This document shows positions 24,880-34,754 of a stretch of DNA of 64,000 nt, one piece after another. Position 1 is the first letter of the stretch, and every line of letters begins with the position of its first letter. This DNA comes from Cymbidium sinense. Lineage: Eukaryota > Streptophyta > Magnoliopsida > Asparagales > Orchidaceae. A program made the translations under genes and the position numbers. The stretch spans positions 35,376,983 through 35,440,982 of the forward strand of contig CM038223.1 in NCBI GenBank assembly GCA_021442155.1, given 5' to 3'. Under the pieces are notes generated by a model that ran no database searches, was not told where the DNA came from, and saw only the letters and a program-made list of their open reading frames with translations.

Positions 24880-25960
24880 ACCATTCAAATGGGGATTTTG
24901 TCCCATTTTGAGGGGTTAATCCAATGGGTTTTAGGCTAATTTAAGTTCAAAATGGGTTAGGTTTAATTTGGGCTGACTCATGGTGACCCAAGAATGGGTC
25001 ATGCCAAGTTTGGTTGGGTTTGAGCTTGGTTAGAATGGGTTCAGCTCAATTTGACCCATGTGAGTCAAGTTAGGTTAGGTTATCCATGGGTCAAATCAAG
25101 GGTTAGATCATTTCAAATTATGATTTTGGATGTTTAGGTTCAATTAGTTTGATTTGATTTGAAGTGAATTTGAATTTGACTCATATGGGTTCATATGGAT
25201 CAAATGGGCTAAGTTGACCAATTTGGTAAAATTGGCCAAATTGGCTTGGGTTAGGGGTTGGTTTAAATTCAATTGATGATTTGAGAATGATTGTAGGTGT
25301 TTATTTCATTTAATTTGATTTAGAAAAGGCTTGGATCAATTTGACCCTTTAGGTCAATTTTGGCTCAATGGATCAATTAGGTTAACTTGCTCGAATTGGG
25401 TTCAATCAAGGGCTTGATCATATTTATTAATCAATTTATGATTGATTTGAGCCATTAGTTTCAATCAATTTGGATTGAATTGAGGTTTGGCCCAATTTAA
25501 CCTTTTAGGTCAACTTGGGTTGGACTTGGTTTGACTTGATTGATGCTTGAATCATATTCAAGGATCAATTTATAATTGGGAGGAATCATTGGTTTCAATT
25601 TATTTGGTTTAGAATAAATTTTGGTTCAATCTAGTTCATATGGGCTAATAGGTCAACTTGGGTCAAGTGATCAAATTAGCTTGGTTTGATCCAATTGATT
25701 GCAATTGGAAAATTAAGGTTGATCAACAATCATTGTAGAAAAGATTTGATAGGTTGGTTCAATCCAATTTGAGTTGGATTGGAGTTTGGATGAAATGGGT
25801 TCTTTAGGTCACTTTGGGTCAAGTGAACCAAATGGCTTAATTTGAGTTGGATTAGGTTGAATTAAGTTGAATTGAGTTTGATAATTGATTTAGGATTGAT
25901 TAATGGCTTTTATTGTAATTAATTTGGGATTTAATTAGATTTTGGCTCATGTAGACCCCT
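24880..25960 (-). repeat. TTGACC/TTGACT-dense block in LTR copy 3
   Basis: Same array as in copies 1 and 2, seen on the plus strand as GGTCAA/AGTCAA phrases. Confidence 0.68.
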
Positions 25961-26439
25961 AGGTCAAATGAGCTAAGTTAGGTTGGTTGGTTTGATTTTA
26001 GTGTAGGTCTCTGGAGAGTTTGAAATGATGTGTTGAATGGTTGGAATTCTTTCGTGAAGTTCAATTGGGTTTGGTTTAATTGAATAGTTCTTAGGTTAGA
26101 TCCATAAGATTGGATCATGGGTTTATGATGGGTTTGGGATCAAATCATTTTGGCTTGGAGCTTGGATGTGAAATGAAATCCAATTGGGTTTGATTGTATG
26201 GATTTGAGGCTAGTTTTGGATGAGTGGATAGGTATAGGTCATGGGATAGGTAGGTTTCTCATTGGTCCTAAAGTATAGCTAGACCTATGGTACACCTCCC
26301 TAAGTCTTTAGGCTTAGGTTTAGTGTTCACCTAATCACTAGAAGCACCCTATGACTAAAGAGATTCAAGCGTCTAGAAGGCTCCTAAGTCTAAGAAAGGA
26401 TGAGTCAATCCTCACTCCAAAAGTGAGGTCAATACACCA

Positions 26440-28225
26440 TCTAAGATAATTTTTGCCATTTAAATCAAGAAAGCATTAATGATTTAAAAATCTAACATTA
26501 ATTCCCTTGTCACATAACTGACTAATGTTAATACTAATGGTACCTGACTCGAGCACATTAAAAGCTATGTTATATTTAATAATAAATTTTCCTCAGCTTT
26601 TGAATTCCAAACAAAGAATTTACTTTTTCTTCAGTTATATGTCCCAAGCACCTATTGCTTAAGTACCACATGTCTCCACCATCCTCTAAGTGAAGGCATA
26701 ACTGTAAAAATTTAAGTTAATATTTTAGGAACCCAGACTTACTTGGTTCCTTGTATTTTGAAGTATAAGATTAATGAATAGTTTTGGAATCTATGTATAC
26801 TCTAAGTTTGAATTAGATTGACATATTCATTGATGAGCAATGCGACCAAACATACCACGTGAAAGATAGGAAAATGTATTATCTTTTTAGTTTTAAAATT
26901 TTTGTATGGATAATGTATTTTTTTGTAACTTTTAACTTTATTTTTAAATTGTCATTAGCATGTTCAAATAAGCCAAAATTTTCAAATAGGTCATGTTCCC
27001 TTTTGTCTTTTCTTGTTTCAAGCTCATTAAGATTATTTTCTTAATTCATGTTCATCTAATAGTGTGCCATAAAATTTTTTCAAAGGAAGAGAAAATTTTC
27101 CTTAAAAATGAATATTTCTTAAGATTTGAATGTAGATTGAATTCCTCACAAAAATTTAAAAGTTTATAGTAACTAAGATTACTTACTTGTTCATCATCAG
27201 AGTTATGGGGATCTTCTTTTGCCATCCAATAAAGATTTGTAGCATCTTGTATGACTTCTTCTTATGAGGATTTTGAATTAGAGTTGATCCAAAATCTTAT
27301 TGTGTCCTCTTCTTCTTTGCATCACTTTTTTATTCCTTTTTGTCCATCTGATTGAGATTTTTAAGCAGAGGACATTCCCACTAGATGTGACTTGATTTTT
27401 TACATTCATAGCAAATTACATCAGTAACCTTTAAGAAAATTTTCGTTTTATCTTTGCCTTTTCATTAATCAAACCTCCCCTTCTTATCTCTTAGCAAAAT
27501 TTTGAACTTTTTAGTCATAAGTGTAATGTCATCCTCTTCAGTGTTGATGTCTTCTTCACTATAATCAAAAGTGTTAACTATAAGAGTAATGGTCTTCTCT
27601 TTTTTCTGTCACCTATGTTAGTATTTCTTTGCATATTTTTTTATAAGTAATAAGTGAGCAAAGTGACTGATCAATAGAGTAAAAAGATAAATCCTTATAT
27701 TCAGAAATAGTAGTAACCTTGGCATCCCAAGATTCAATTAGGAAACACAAGATTTTTATTACCATTTTTAACATTAGTAATTTCCCTTCTTAAAGCATAT
27801 AATGAAGTAATGATTTTGGTGACATATGTATACATGTTAGAAATCGACTGATGAGATAACATACAAAAAGTTCATAATCATGAAGAAGCATGTTGATTTG
27901 GGATTTTCTAATCTCATTGGTTCGTTCATATGTAACTTACAATTTCCCTTAAAATTTTTTACTGATTTTGCAAGTGGAAACAAGCATGTAATCTTACAAT
28001 TTTAATTTAATTGGGCTAACTCCCTCTCTTCTAATGATCACAAATTGAAAGGTGTTTCAATTTTTCCATTGACAATATCATGTGTAGGTGAATAACCAAC
28101 TTCAATCATGCTCCACATACAAAAATTGATTAATTGAATGAAAGTTGACATACAAAACTTTTAAAAATCAAAAGAAATATTATCAAAAAGAGGTGGTCGG
28201 GTAATAGAGTACTCTTCCATGGTGT
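26440..28225 (-). pseudogene. gag: Ty1/copia gag, zinc knuckle and protease, broken
   Basis: Upstream half of the minus-strand copia element. Its start is at 28219, an ATG giving MEEYSITRPPLFDNISFDF and continuing through broken capsid frames. A nucleocapsid knuckle lies at about 27375-27420 (ICYEC, KKSSH, then WEC): C-x2-C-x4-H-x4-C spacing is kept but a stop codon sits between the His and the last Cys. A Ser/Glu-rich stretch follows. At about 26630-26680 comes the protease entry WYLSNRCLGHITEE, in which the catalytic Asp-Ser-Gly is changed to Ser-Asn-Arg, so it is inactive. ISQLCDKGINVRF at about 26540 is the usual next segment. The text ends at LTR copy 3. The gag looks SIRE/Tork-like, but the lineage is not settled. 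Confidence 0.82.
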
Positions 28226-28291
28226 TTTTATTTCCTAAATGTGTCATTAATGGATTTGCTAATGGTTATTATACCGTGAAACAAGTAACCT

Positions 28292-28303
28292 GCTCTAATA
28301 ACA
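28292..28303 (-). other. Copia primer binding site (tRNA-Met type), decayed
   Basis: On the minus strand TGTTATTAGAGC, two changes from the TGGTATCAGAGC site complementary to initiator tRNA-Met that primes most plant copia elements. It lies 70 bp before the gag ATG, as expected. The preceding CTTACA (28306-28311) is probably the last bases of this element's 5' LTR. Confidence 0.8.
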
Positions 28304-28311
28304 CATGTAAG

Positions 28312-29352
28312 TGTTGGCATACCCAAGAGATAAGTGTTAAAATTATAAAATTTTATATGATTATACTACTTTTATAATATGTTTTCCTCTTAAAATGTGT
28401 TTATTTTAAGTATATGTTATGCTGACACAAGAAAATTATCAAAACATAAAATAAAAAATTTAGATCCAGTGCCTAGGTGCTATAATGTGACACTATAATT
28501 AGCCTAAATTAGGACATTTTATGGTAAGAGGAGTTCTTAGGTGCTATATCAACAGTGCCATGGTGCCATTTTAGACTCATTTTGGGACAAATTTACAACA
28601 AGCTTAGCGCCTAAGCATTGCATCAACAATGTCATGATGTTGTACTAGAGAAAAAATATGAGTTTGAAATAGCAGGCATAGCTCAACAGCACCGGATCAT
28701 CAGCACTTCTTCACTACATTAATAGTGTCATAGCACTTTGGTCTGACATAATTGTTTCATGATGGTTCAACAATGATTTTGACAAATTTTTGAAGCAATT
28801 ATGATAGGTGCATCTAGGAAACTGACCATGGTTGTATGTAGCCTATAAATAGGGTACATTTCTAAGGTAAAAAGAACTTATTTTAGATTTGTTTTTCTTT
28901 TTCTCTTTTCTTGGCAAGAGGGAGAGTTAGTGTGTGTGTATTCTTATCAAGCGCTTAGAGAGTGACACTCCAAGTGTTGTGAGAGTATGTAAGGGTAGTA
29001 TGAAAGAGTGTTTTATTAAGCATGAGGTGGAGAAGGGTATCAACAATCAAGAATTTTCAGCGGGGGATGCTTAACATTTCCACGAGGAAGTAGTAGAGGA
29101 TTGCAAGGAGTGGACTTAGAAGATCTACTCGATGTGGTCTTTTCTTTTTTATATAGTTTTTTTATTATCTTACAAAATAGTATATAACAATTTAAGTTTT
29201 GCAGTTACATATTGTTATATAAAAACTAGCTTTAAAGAGATTGGCCCTAAACTTACAATAGAATTAATACTTAAGTTTACTCTAATCCTTGTAGAAATGA
29301 TACTCTACTCATTCTGTATTACTTGTTCCAATAAGTGCACTTGTGTATAACA
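28312..29352 (+). mobile_element. Athila-like gypsy 5' LTR
   Basis: A 1,041-bp plus-strand LTR bounded by TGTTGGCATACC and GTGTATAACA (terminal TGTT/AACA inverted repeat). It has a TATA box at 28844-28851 and pyrimidine-rich sequence after it. It is called an LTR because a primer binding site and Athila-type gag follow in order. It starts directly against the terminal bases of the copia LTR. No other copy is in the window, so the ends are by motif only. Confidence 0.7.
28844..28851 (+). promoter_or_regulatory. Putative LTR TATA box
   Basis: TATAAATA in the Athila-like LTR, about 500 bp before its end and about 40-60 bp before a pyrimidine-rich stretch. Placement fits a U3/R promoter; no other evidence. 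Confidence 0.5.
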
Positions 29353-29374
29353 GGTAAAGTATTGATCAAATTTT

Positions 29375-29391
29375 TGGCACCATTGTCTGGA
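29375..29391 (+). other. Athila-like primer binding site (tRNA-Asp type), decayed
   Basis: TGGCACCATTGTCTGGA, 22 bp after the LTR end. It differs mainly by transitions from the TGGCGCCGTTGCCGGGG site typical of Athila-type elements. Confidence 0.78.
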
Positions 29392-29639
29392 ATTGGAAGT
29401 AAAAATAGTAAATTGTATTAAGTTAATATTAGTCTTGCCAAACTATTTTTAATTCAACTTTGTTATTATAAGTATTTGTGTTAAGTGTTAAATGTGACAT
29501 ATCATTGTACCTATTTAGTGTAACGTTGTTATTTCAATTTTGAATCAAAGTTGTGATTTCTAAACATTGTATGCGTAGAGGCAAAACTACAAAAATATCA
29601 TTAAACTTAAAAATTAAAATGACTGTGTTGAAAAATTAT

Positions 29640-30290
29640 AAAAGAGAATAAAGATCAAGTGACAAAACTAGCAATGTACAATCAACCAATAGGAGAACCT
29701 TCTAGACCTCTTAAAGATTATGCCACACTAATTGTAGATGGGATACATAGAGCATTATTAGACCAACTATTCAAGGAAATAATTTTGAATTAACTCCATC
29801 GATAGTTCAAATGGTGCAAAATTGTCAATTTGGGGGTTCACCCATTGAAGATCATAATATGCATATTTCTAATTTCTTAAAAATTTGTGCAACATTAAAA
29901 TACAATGGGGTAAGTGTTGATGTTATTAGATTAAAGTTATTCCCTTTCTCACTTAGTGATAAAATAAATGTGATTGAATTGACTATCTCAAAGATCTATT
30001 ACAACATGGAACAAATTAGCTTAAAAAATTCTAGAAAAATATTTTCCACCATCCGCTAAGTTAAGAAATGATATTATATCATTTATCTAATTAGATAATG
30101 AATCTATATATGAGGCTTGGAAAAGATATACAAAATTACTAAGGAGATTTCCTTATCATTCATTACTTGATTGTCTTATATTTCAATCATTCTATAATAG
30201 TTTAGTAGAATTTTAAGGACTATCATAGATGCAGCAACAGGAGGTAGCCTTTTATTTCAAGAGAAAATAAATATTTCATGAATCATTAAG
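29640..30290 (+). pseudogene. gag: Athila-like gypsy gag, broken
   Basis: Partial capsid gene after the Athila-like primer site. The best open stretch is 29811-30059 (82 residues), reading MVQNCQFGGSPIEDHNMHISNFL, then ICATLKYNGVSVDVIRLKLFPFSLSDK: the Athila gag capsid core. A lost helix segment and frameshift follow, then SIYEAWKRYTKLLRRFPYHSLLDCLIFQSFYNSL at 30105-30210. The match ends near 30290, so the C-terminal gag, pol and 3' LTR are absent (truncation or deletion). Upstream, QPIGEPSRPLKDYATLIVDGIHRALL at 29680 is the usual gag N-terminal region. Strong family match; not functional. Confidence 0.85.
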
Positions 30291-30329
30291 GCTTACAACT
30301 TATAATGTTTTCCCCTAATGAAATGTAAA

Positions 30330-31285
30330 TTGAGCATGTCTTTTAAGATAAGGGGTATAAAATACAAAAAGAGATTGATGTGATTTTCATAGAGGCACCA
30401 ATACTGGCAAGGTGATCATCCAACCTATTCCCTTCTTGGTAGATGTGAGAAAGCTTAATTTCCTTGAGAATGAGTATTGTCATATGGATACAATTTGATA
30501 AGTCATGCTCCATGGAAATTCATTGCTTTTATTAATAGTGTTGGGGAGGCGATTGGAGTCAGTTTCAATCCAAATAGGATTTGGGAATGCTTTAGCAATC
30601 TTGAGAGAAAAAAATAAACCATAAACTTTAGAAAATAGGGAGCTTATGGGGATGCAAGGTTTGTGAAAAATGCATATGATAGAACCCTCCCAATCTCTAA
30701 TGATGCCATTTGATCCAGCTATGTTGTACAAATGATGGAAGGAGCCATCGATGTTAGTTTTAAGCTAAGGAGGGTTTGGCTTAATAAAGAAAAGTAGATT
30801 ACTTGAATGGTAGTATGGTTCTGCAATGAATTTAGTTTTAGTAGATTCCTGGTGCAACTTCTTGTCATAGATTGCTTATTAGATGTGGCTGAGTATTTGA
30901 TGTACTATGGCATCAACGATCTTTGGTTTATTATTGTGTTTAGTTTCATTTCTATGAATCCATATGTGCCAAAGTGATATGATAGGAATGAGTTTTGAAT
31001 GCATCTAGAGACACTTAAGCTTGTCTGAATTGATCTGAGTTGAGGAGTTGAATGAAATCTTTGGGATGTTGCACCATAACATGCAGACCAAACTGTGATT
31101 GAAGCTTAGTCCAATAGTCATGTCTTTATGATAGTGAAGGAATAGATGTTCTATAGTTTCTTCCTTAGTGAAGAATTGGCATTTAGAGGCTAGGTGGATT
31201 CTTCTTCTTTTAAGGCCTTCCTCAATAGCCAAGGCATTATTAAAAATTCTCCAACAGAGGAAAGAAATAGTTTTCCTGTAGTAGG
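30330..31285 (-). pseudogene. L1-type LINE 3' part: zf-RVT and RNase H domains, broken
   Basis: C-terminal end of a plant L1-type non-LTR retrotransposon, minus strand. At 31270-31100 the frame gives KTISFLCWRIFNNALAIEEG, then LKRRRIHLASKCQFF and EETIEHLFLHY: the zinc-binding domain (zf-RVT) after the reverse transcriptase. At 30770-30480 follows the RNase H domain: a NIDGS entry, AGSNGIIRDWEGSI, SSLFSKVYGLFFSLKIA, IWIETDSNRLPN, and near 30440 a HIYQEGNRLDDHLA segment. Stops interrupt the chain. The endonuclease and reverse transcriptase are missing, consistent with 5' truncation. It ends against LTR copy 4 at 31292. The 3' side has no clear poly-A tract (on the plus strand, poly-T). Confidence 0.85.
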
Positions 31286-31286
31286 G

Positions 31287-31291
31287 GTGCT
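31287..31291. other. Candidate left target duplication of the Tat/Ogre-like element
   Basis: GTGCT next to the 3' LTR end; the other end of the element is followed by ATGCT at 58661-58665. Four of five bases match and the difference is a transition. Chance cannot be excluded, because the two flanks come from different elements. Confidence 0.4.
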
Positions 31292-32819
31292 TGTGGTGCT
31301 TATTTTTAGATGTGAGGTGGAGATCATGTAGATCATAGGGGGTACTTATTGAAGTGATCAGGTATGACATTTAAGGCATGATGTATTATCTCAAAAGATA
31401 GAGACATCACCCTATAATGGACCTATTCACCTAGTAAGGACTCCTAAAGAATGATGGGTCTTCGAATATATCAGAGATCTTTCCCCTACATTACATGAAA
31501 AAGTAAAGTAGGGTTTATTTTAAGCCAGATTCTTAAGTTCCCTCTGAGGGCAAGCCTCCATAGTTAATTTCACCCTAGGAAATGAGATTTCCTAAGAACA
31601 CTCTTGATTAAAGGAGATAATTATTATCTCCAAGGATTTAAAAGTTAAGACTATCAAAGGATTGGTTATTTTGGAAAATTAAGTGGGATTGTTCAATTGG
31701 AAAGACTTATTTTGGAATCCAAAGGAAGATGAGTATGAAATGCTCATGATACTAGGAAGCCTAGTGAGCATTGCAACCTATCCTATGGTGGGGCTTTATA
31801 TGTTTAAAAATGTGAAGATTTATTTCATTTGTGTTGAAATTTTATTAGATTGCTAGGGCTTATAATCCATCAACACAAGATTTTGGAAATGTATAAGAGG
31901 TGAGGATTTCTGCTTGTAGCCTAAGAGAAACATCAACCTCAGATCCTAAATCTAAGGAGTTTTAACATAAGTTAAAGCTAGACCTAAATCAAAGTGGAAA
32001 GGGGACATAAGAGTTTACTCCACAAGAGAAAATAGACCTGTTCGACTCTTCTAGACTTACAACTGCCTGGAGTGGTTGCCAGCTAACACCTCCTGCATTT
32101 CAAAACCATGTAGCTCGGTCTTATGAAATTATAAGATAGTTTGATTTGTTATTTAATTTGAAAAAAACTAAATGCTTAAACCCACTCCCTAAGAGACTAG
32201 AGCATGAGTGGTATAAGCATATGACTTAGTCTAAAATGCAAAATAATTTTAATTTTATTATTTTATTTTGACACATTGATTTGGGTTTAATTAGATTTTG
32301 GCTTATTTGAATATTTTAGGTTAAATGGGATAGGTTAGGTTGATTGAATTGATTTTGGCTTAATTGGTTTTAATTGTAGTTTTTTTTATATGGTTGGAAA
32401 AGTGATTGAGGGATTGAAATGGTTTTGAGAAAATCAATTGAGTTTGGCTTGGATTGAATGTATTTTGGGTAAGTACATAGGATTGAATCATGGGCTTAGG
32501 TTTAGATCAATTGGACTTTAATCATTTGGTATGGGATTAGATTTGAGTTGTGATTCAATTAGAATTGGTTATATCAATTTGAGGTTGGATTTTTGTTAAG
32601 GAGATAGGCATGGGTTTGGTTAGGCTATAGGCTAGGTGGGTTTCCCTAGATCCTAAGGCATAGCATAACCTAAGGCTAATCCTTCTAAGTTTCTAAGTTT
32701 GGGTTAAGTGTTTACTTAGACACTAGAAGTATCTTATGATTATGGAACTCTTAGTGTTTAGAAGACTCCTAGATCTATAATACAAAGATTGAATCCTCAC
32801 TCTAAAAATGAGGTCAACA
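31292..32819 (-). mobile_element. 3' LTR of the Tat/Ogre-like element (copy 4), internally deleted
   Basis: Only 1,528 bp. On the minus strand it starts TGTTGACCTC at 32819 and ends AAGCACCACA at 31292, with both outer parts well matched to copies 3 and 5. At about 32275-32290 the text jumps from the 3' part to the 5' part, skipping about 5.4 kb compared with copy 3. The missing part holds the TTGAC-dense block, GC-richer block and 250-bp array. The 3' hairpins are retained (31542-31563, 31574-31596, and the CCCTAC...GTAGGG pair around 31488-31512). Confidence 0.85.
31574..31596 (-). other. Second conserved stem-loop in LTR 3' part (copy 4)
   Basis: CCTAGGAAAT, GAG loop, ATTTCCTAAG: 10-bp arms with one mismatch. 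A comparable pair is at about 40312-40332 in copy 5. It lies about 10 bp from the GGAGGC/GCCTCC hairpin. Confidence 0.7.
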
Positions 32820-33269
32820 AAAGGACCCCTGATATGTGTGGTGTAACTGACAAAGCACACCACACATATTGGTGTTGATCGAGGTGATCAACAACATCCA
32901 AAAGGATTGTAGGTTCTAATGGAAACCATTTATATCTAACTCAAAAGGTAGATATAATCACAATCATAGTGCAATGCAACTCATCTCATGCCAAGGGTTT
33001 GAAATGGTTGAGGATTGAATTCATGTCAAAGACATGAAGAAGGATTCATTAGGGAATCGCACATGAATTGGATTTGGTTTATGCTAAGGGCATAAAAGAG
33101 AGGAAAATCCACTAGGGATTGAGATTTGATCTAATATATTTAATTTGTTTGGGAGTAATCCACTGGGGGGTATAGATTTGAATGTGTTTATTTTAATTTG
33201 TTCAATTTATGGGGGGAAGATCGGCTAGGGATACAAATTTGAGTTTATGTAATTTGGTTTATTGATTTG

Positions 33270-33279
33270 ATTTGGGGGC
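33270..33279. repeat. Left target-site duplication of the RTE LINE
   Basis: ATTTGGGGGC, identical to 34745-34754. Allowing one mismatch the match extends to 16 bp (33264-33279 and 34739-34754). The host is itself repetitive, so part of the similarity could pre-date the insertion. Confidence 0.7.
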
Positions 33280-34738
33280 TTTAAAGAAAATGAAATGTGG
33301 AAAGTAGGACCTGATGATATTCCAATAGAAGTGTGGAAATGTTTAGGAGATCAAGAAATTTCTTGCTTATAAATCTTTTTAATGTTATTTTAAAGACTAA
33401 AAAATTGCCAGATGAGTGGAGAAAGAGTTTGTTGGTTCCTATATTTAAGAATAAAGCTGATGCACTAGAGTGTGAAAATTATAGAAGAATTAAGTTAATG
33501 TGTCATACATTAAAGAGAGTAATTGAGCATAGGTTATGATGTGATATAATAGTTTCTCATAATCAGTTTGGTTTCATGCCAGGTAGATCTGCTATCGATG
33601 TTATACATTGGTTAAGAGGTTTGATGGAGAAGTATAGAGAAAGTAAGTTGGATTTACAAATGATATTTATTGATTTAGAGAAAGCTTATGATGAAGTTTC
33701 AAGAGATGTTCTTTGGAGAGTTCTAGAATAGAAAGGAGTTAATATTAGTTATATTCAAGTCATTATGGATATGTATACTAGAGCTGCTACTTGTGTCCAA
33801 ACAAAATGAGGATTGACAAAATATTTTCCCATTTCAATTGGATTACATCACGGATCAGCTTTAATGCCTTATCTTTTTTTGCTTTAGTTATGGATGTTCT
33901 TACTAAGCATTTCTAGGAAGATGTACCTTGTGTATATTTTTTACCGATGACATTCTTCTTGTTGATAAGACTAGAGAGGGAGTCCAAGAGAAACTTCAAT
34001 TATGGAGGTCAACATTAGAGTATAAAGGTTTTCATTTAAGTAGATCTAAAATTGAATATATAGAGTGTAATTTTAGTTGTAGAAGTTATAGTGGTAGTGT
34101 TGTGACTTTAGGTGAACAAGTCATTAATAAGAGTGAGTGATTTAGATATTTTCTCTATTATTCAAAATGATGGTCAAATAGATGGAGATGTTATTAGTAG
34201 AATTCAAGTTGGATGGTTGAAGTGGAGGAATGCATCTGGCCTGTTGTGTGATAGAAAAGTTCCACTTAAATTTAAGGAAAATTTTATAAGATGGTGGTAA
34301 GACCTGTAATGACTTATGGAATGTTGGCCAATAAAAGAGAAGCATAAGACTAAGTTAAGTGTTATAGAGATGAGGATGCTCAGGTGGATGAGTGACTTTA
34401 CTCTTAGAGATAAAATATGAAATGAGTATGTTCGGGAAAAAGTTGGAGTAGCTCAAGTGGCAGATAAGATTAGAGAGAGTCGCCTTAGATGGTTTGGCCA
34501 CATAAAGTTTCAGCCATCCGATGACCCGGTTAGGAGAGTAGATGCATTAGATTTTTCTTATGTTAAGAAAGGTAGAGGTAGACCTAAAAAAGACTTTGTT
34601 AAGATGTATAAAAATGACCTTAGTATACTTGAATTAAATGAGAATTTGACACATAGTAGGACACAATGGAGATCAAGGATTCATATATGACCCCACTTAG
34701 TGGGATAAAGGCTTGTTGTTGTTGTTATTGTTGATGAT
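33280..34738 (+). pseudogene. RTE-type LINE, 5'-truncated reverse transcriptase and 3' end
   Basis: Plus-strand RTE-clade non-LTR element nested in the repeat region. Frames in order: KMKCGKVGPDDIPIEVWK (33285-33345), EWRKSLLVPIFKNKADALECENYR (33414-33485), QFGFMPG near 33565, FIDLEKAYDEV (33665), a GLHHGSALMPYLF segment (33838), FTDDILLVD (33938-33965; the usual Ala before the catalytic Asp pair is Thr, the Asp pair intact), KGFHLSRSKIEYIEC (34026), WLKWRNASGLLCDRKVPLK (34214), RLRWFGH (34483) and RGRGRPKKDF (34570). Stops and frameshifts make it inactive. It ends with a TTG/TTGTTG-type tail (34711-34735), typical of RTE. The first part (endonuclease) is missing. ATTTGGGGGC occurs on both sides (33270-33279, 34745-34754) as target duplication. 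Confidence 0.9.
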
Positions 34739-34744
34739 GATTTA

Positions 34745-34754
34745 ATTTGGGGGC
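34745..34754. repeat. Right target-site duplication of the RTE LINE
   Basis: Second copy of ATTTGGGGGC, just after the LINE's TTG-rich tail. Confidence 0.7.

Larger units (their letters stand above)
19561..26434 (-). mobile_element. Solo long LTR, copy 3
   Basis: A 6,874-bp solo LTR in minus orientation inside the copia pol. Read on the minus strand it begins TATTGACCTCACTTTTGG at 26434 and ends AAAGCACCACA at 19561. It is flanked by a perfect 5-bp target duplication, CACCA, at 19556-19560 and 26435-26439. The copia protease sequence runs up to one side and the GAG-pre-integrase sequence starts on the other. It contains the family blocks: TTGAC-dense block 24880-25960, GC-richer block 23700-24850, TTAATTAA-rich part, a single 250-bp unit (22235-22330), and the terminal stem-loops. 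No internal domain remains, the usual product of recombination between the two LTRs of a full element. Confidence 0.9.

Noticed and set aside
33280..34738. Possible host gene suggested by a good run of open frames
   Set aside because: Motif order and the TTG tail identify an RTE retrotransposon with stops and frameshifts.
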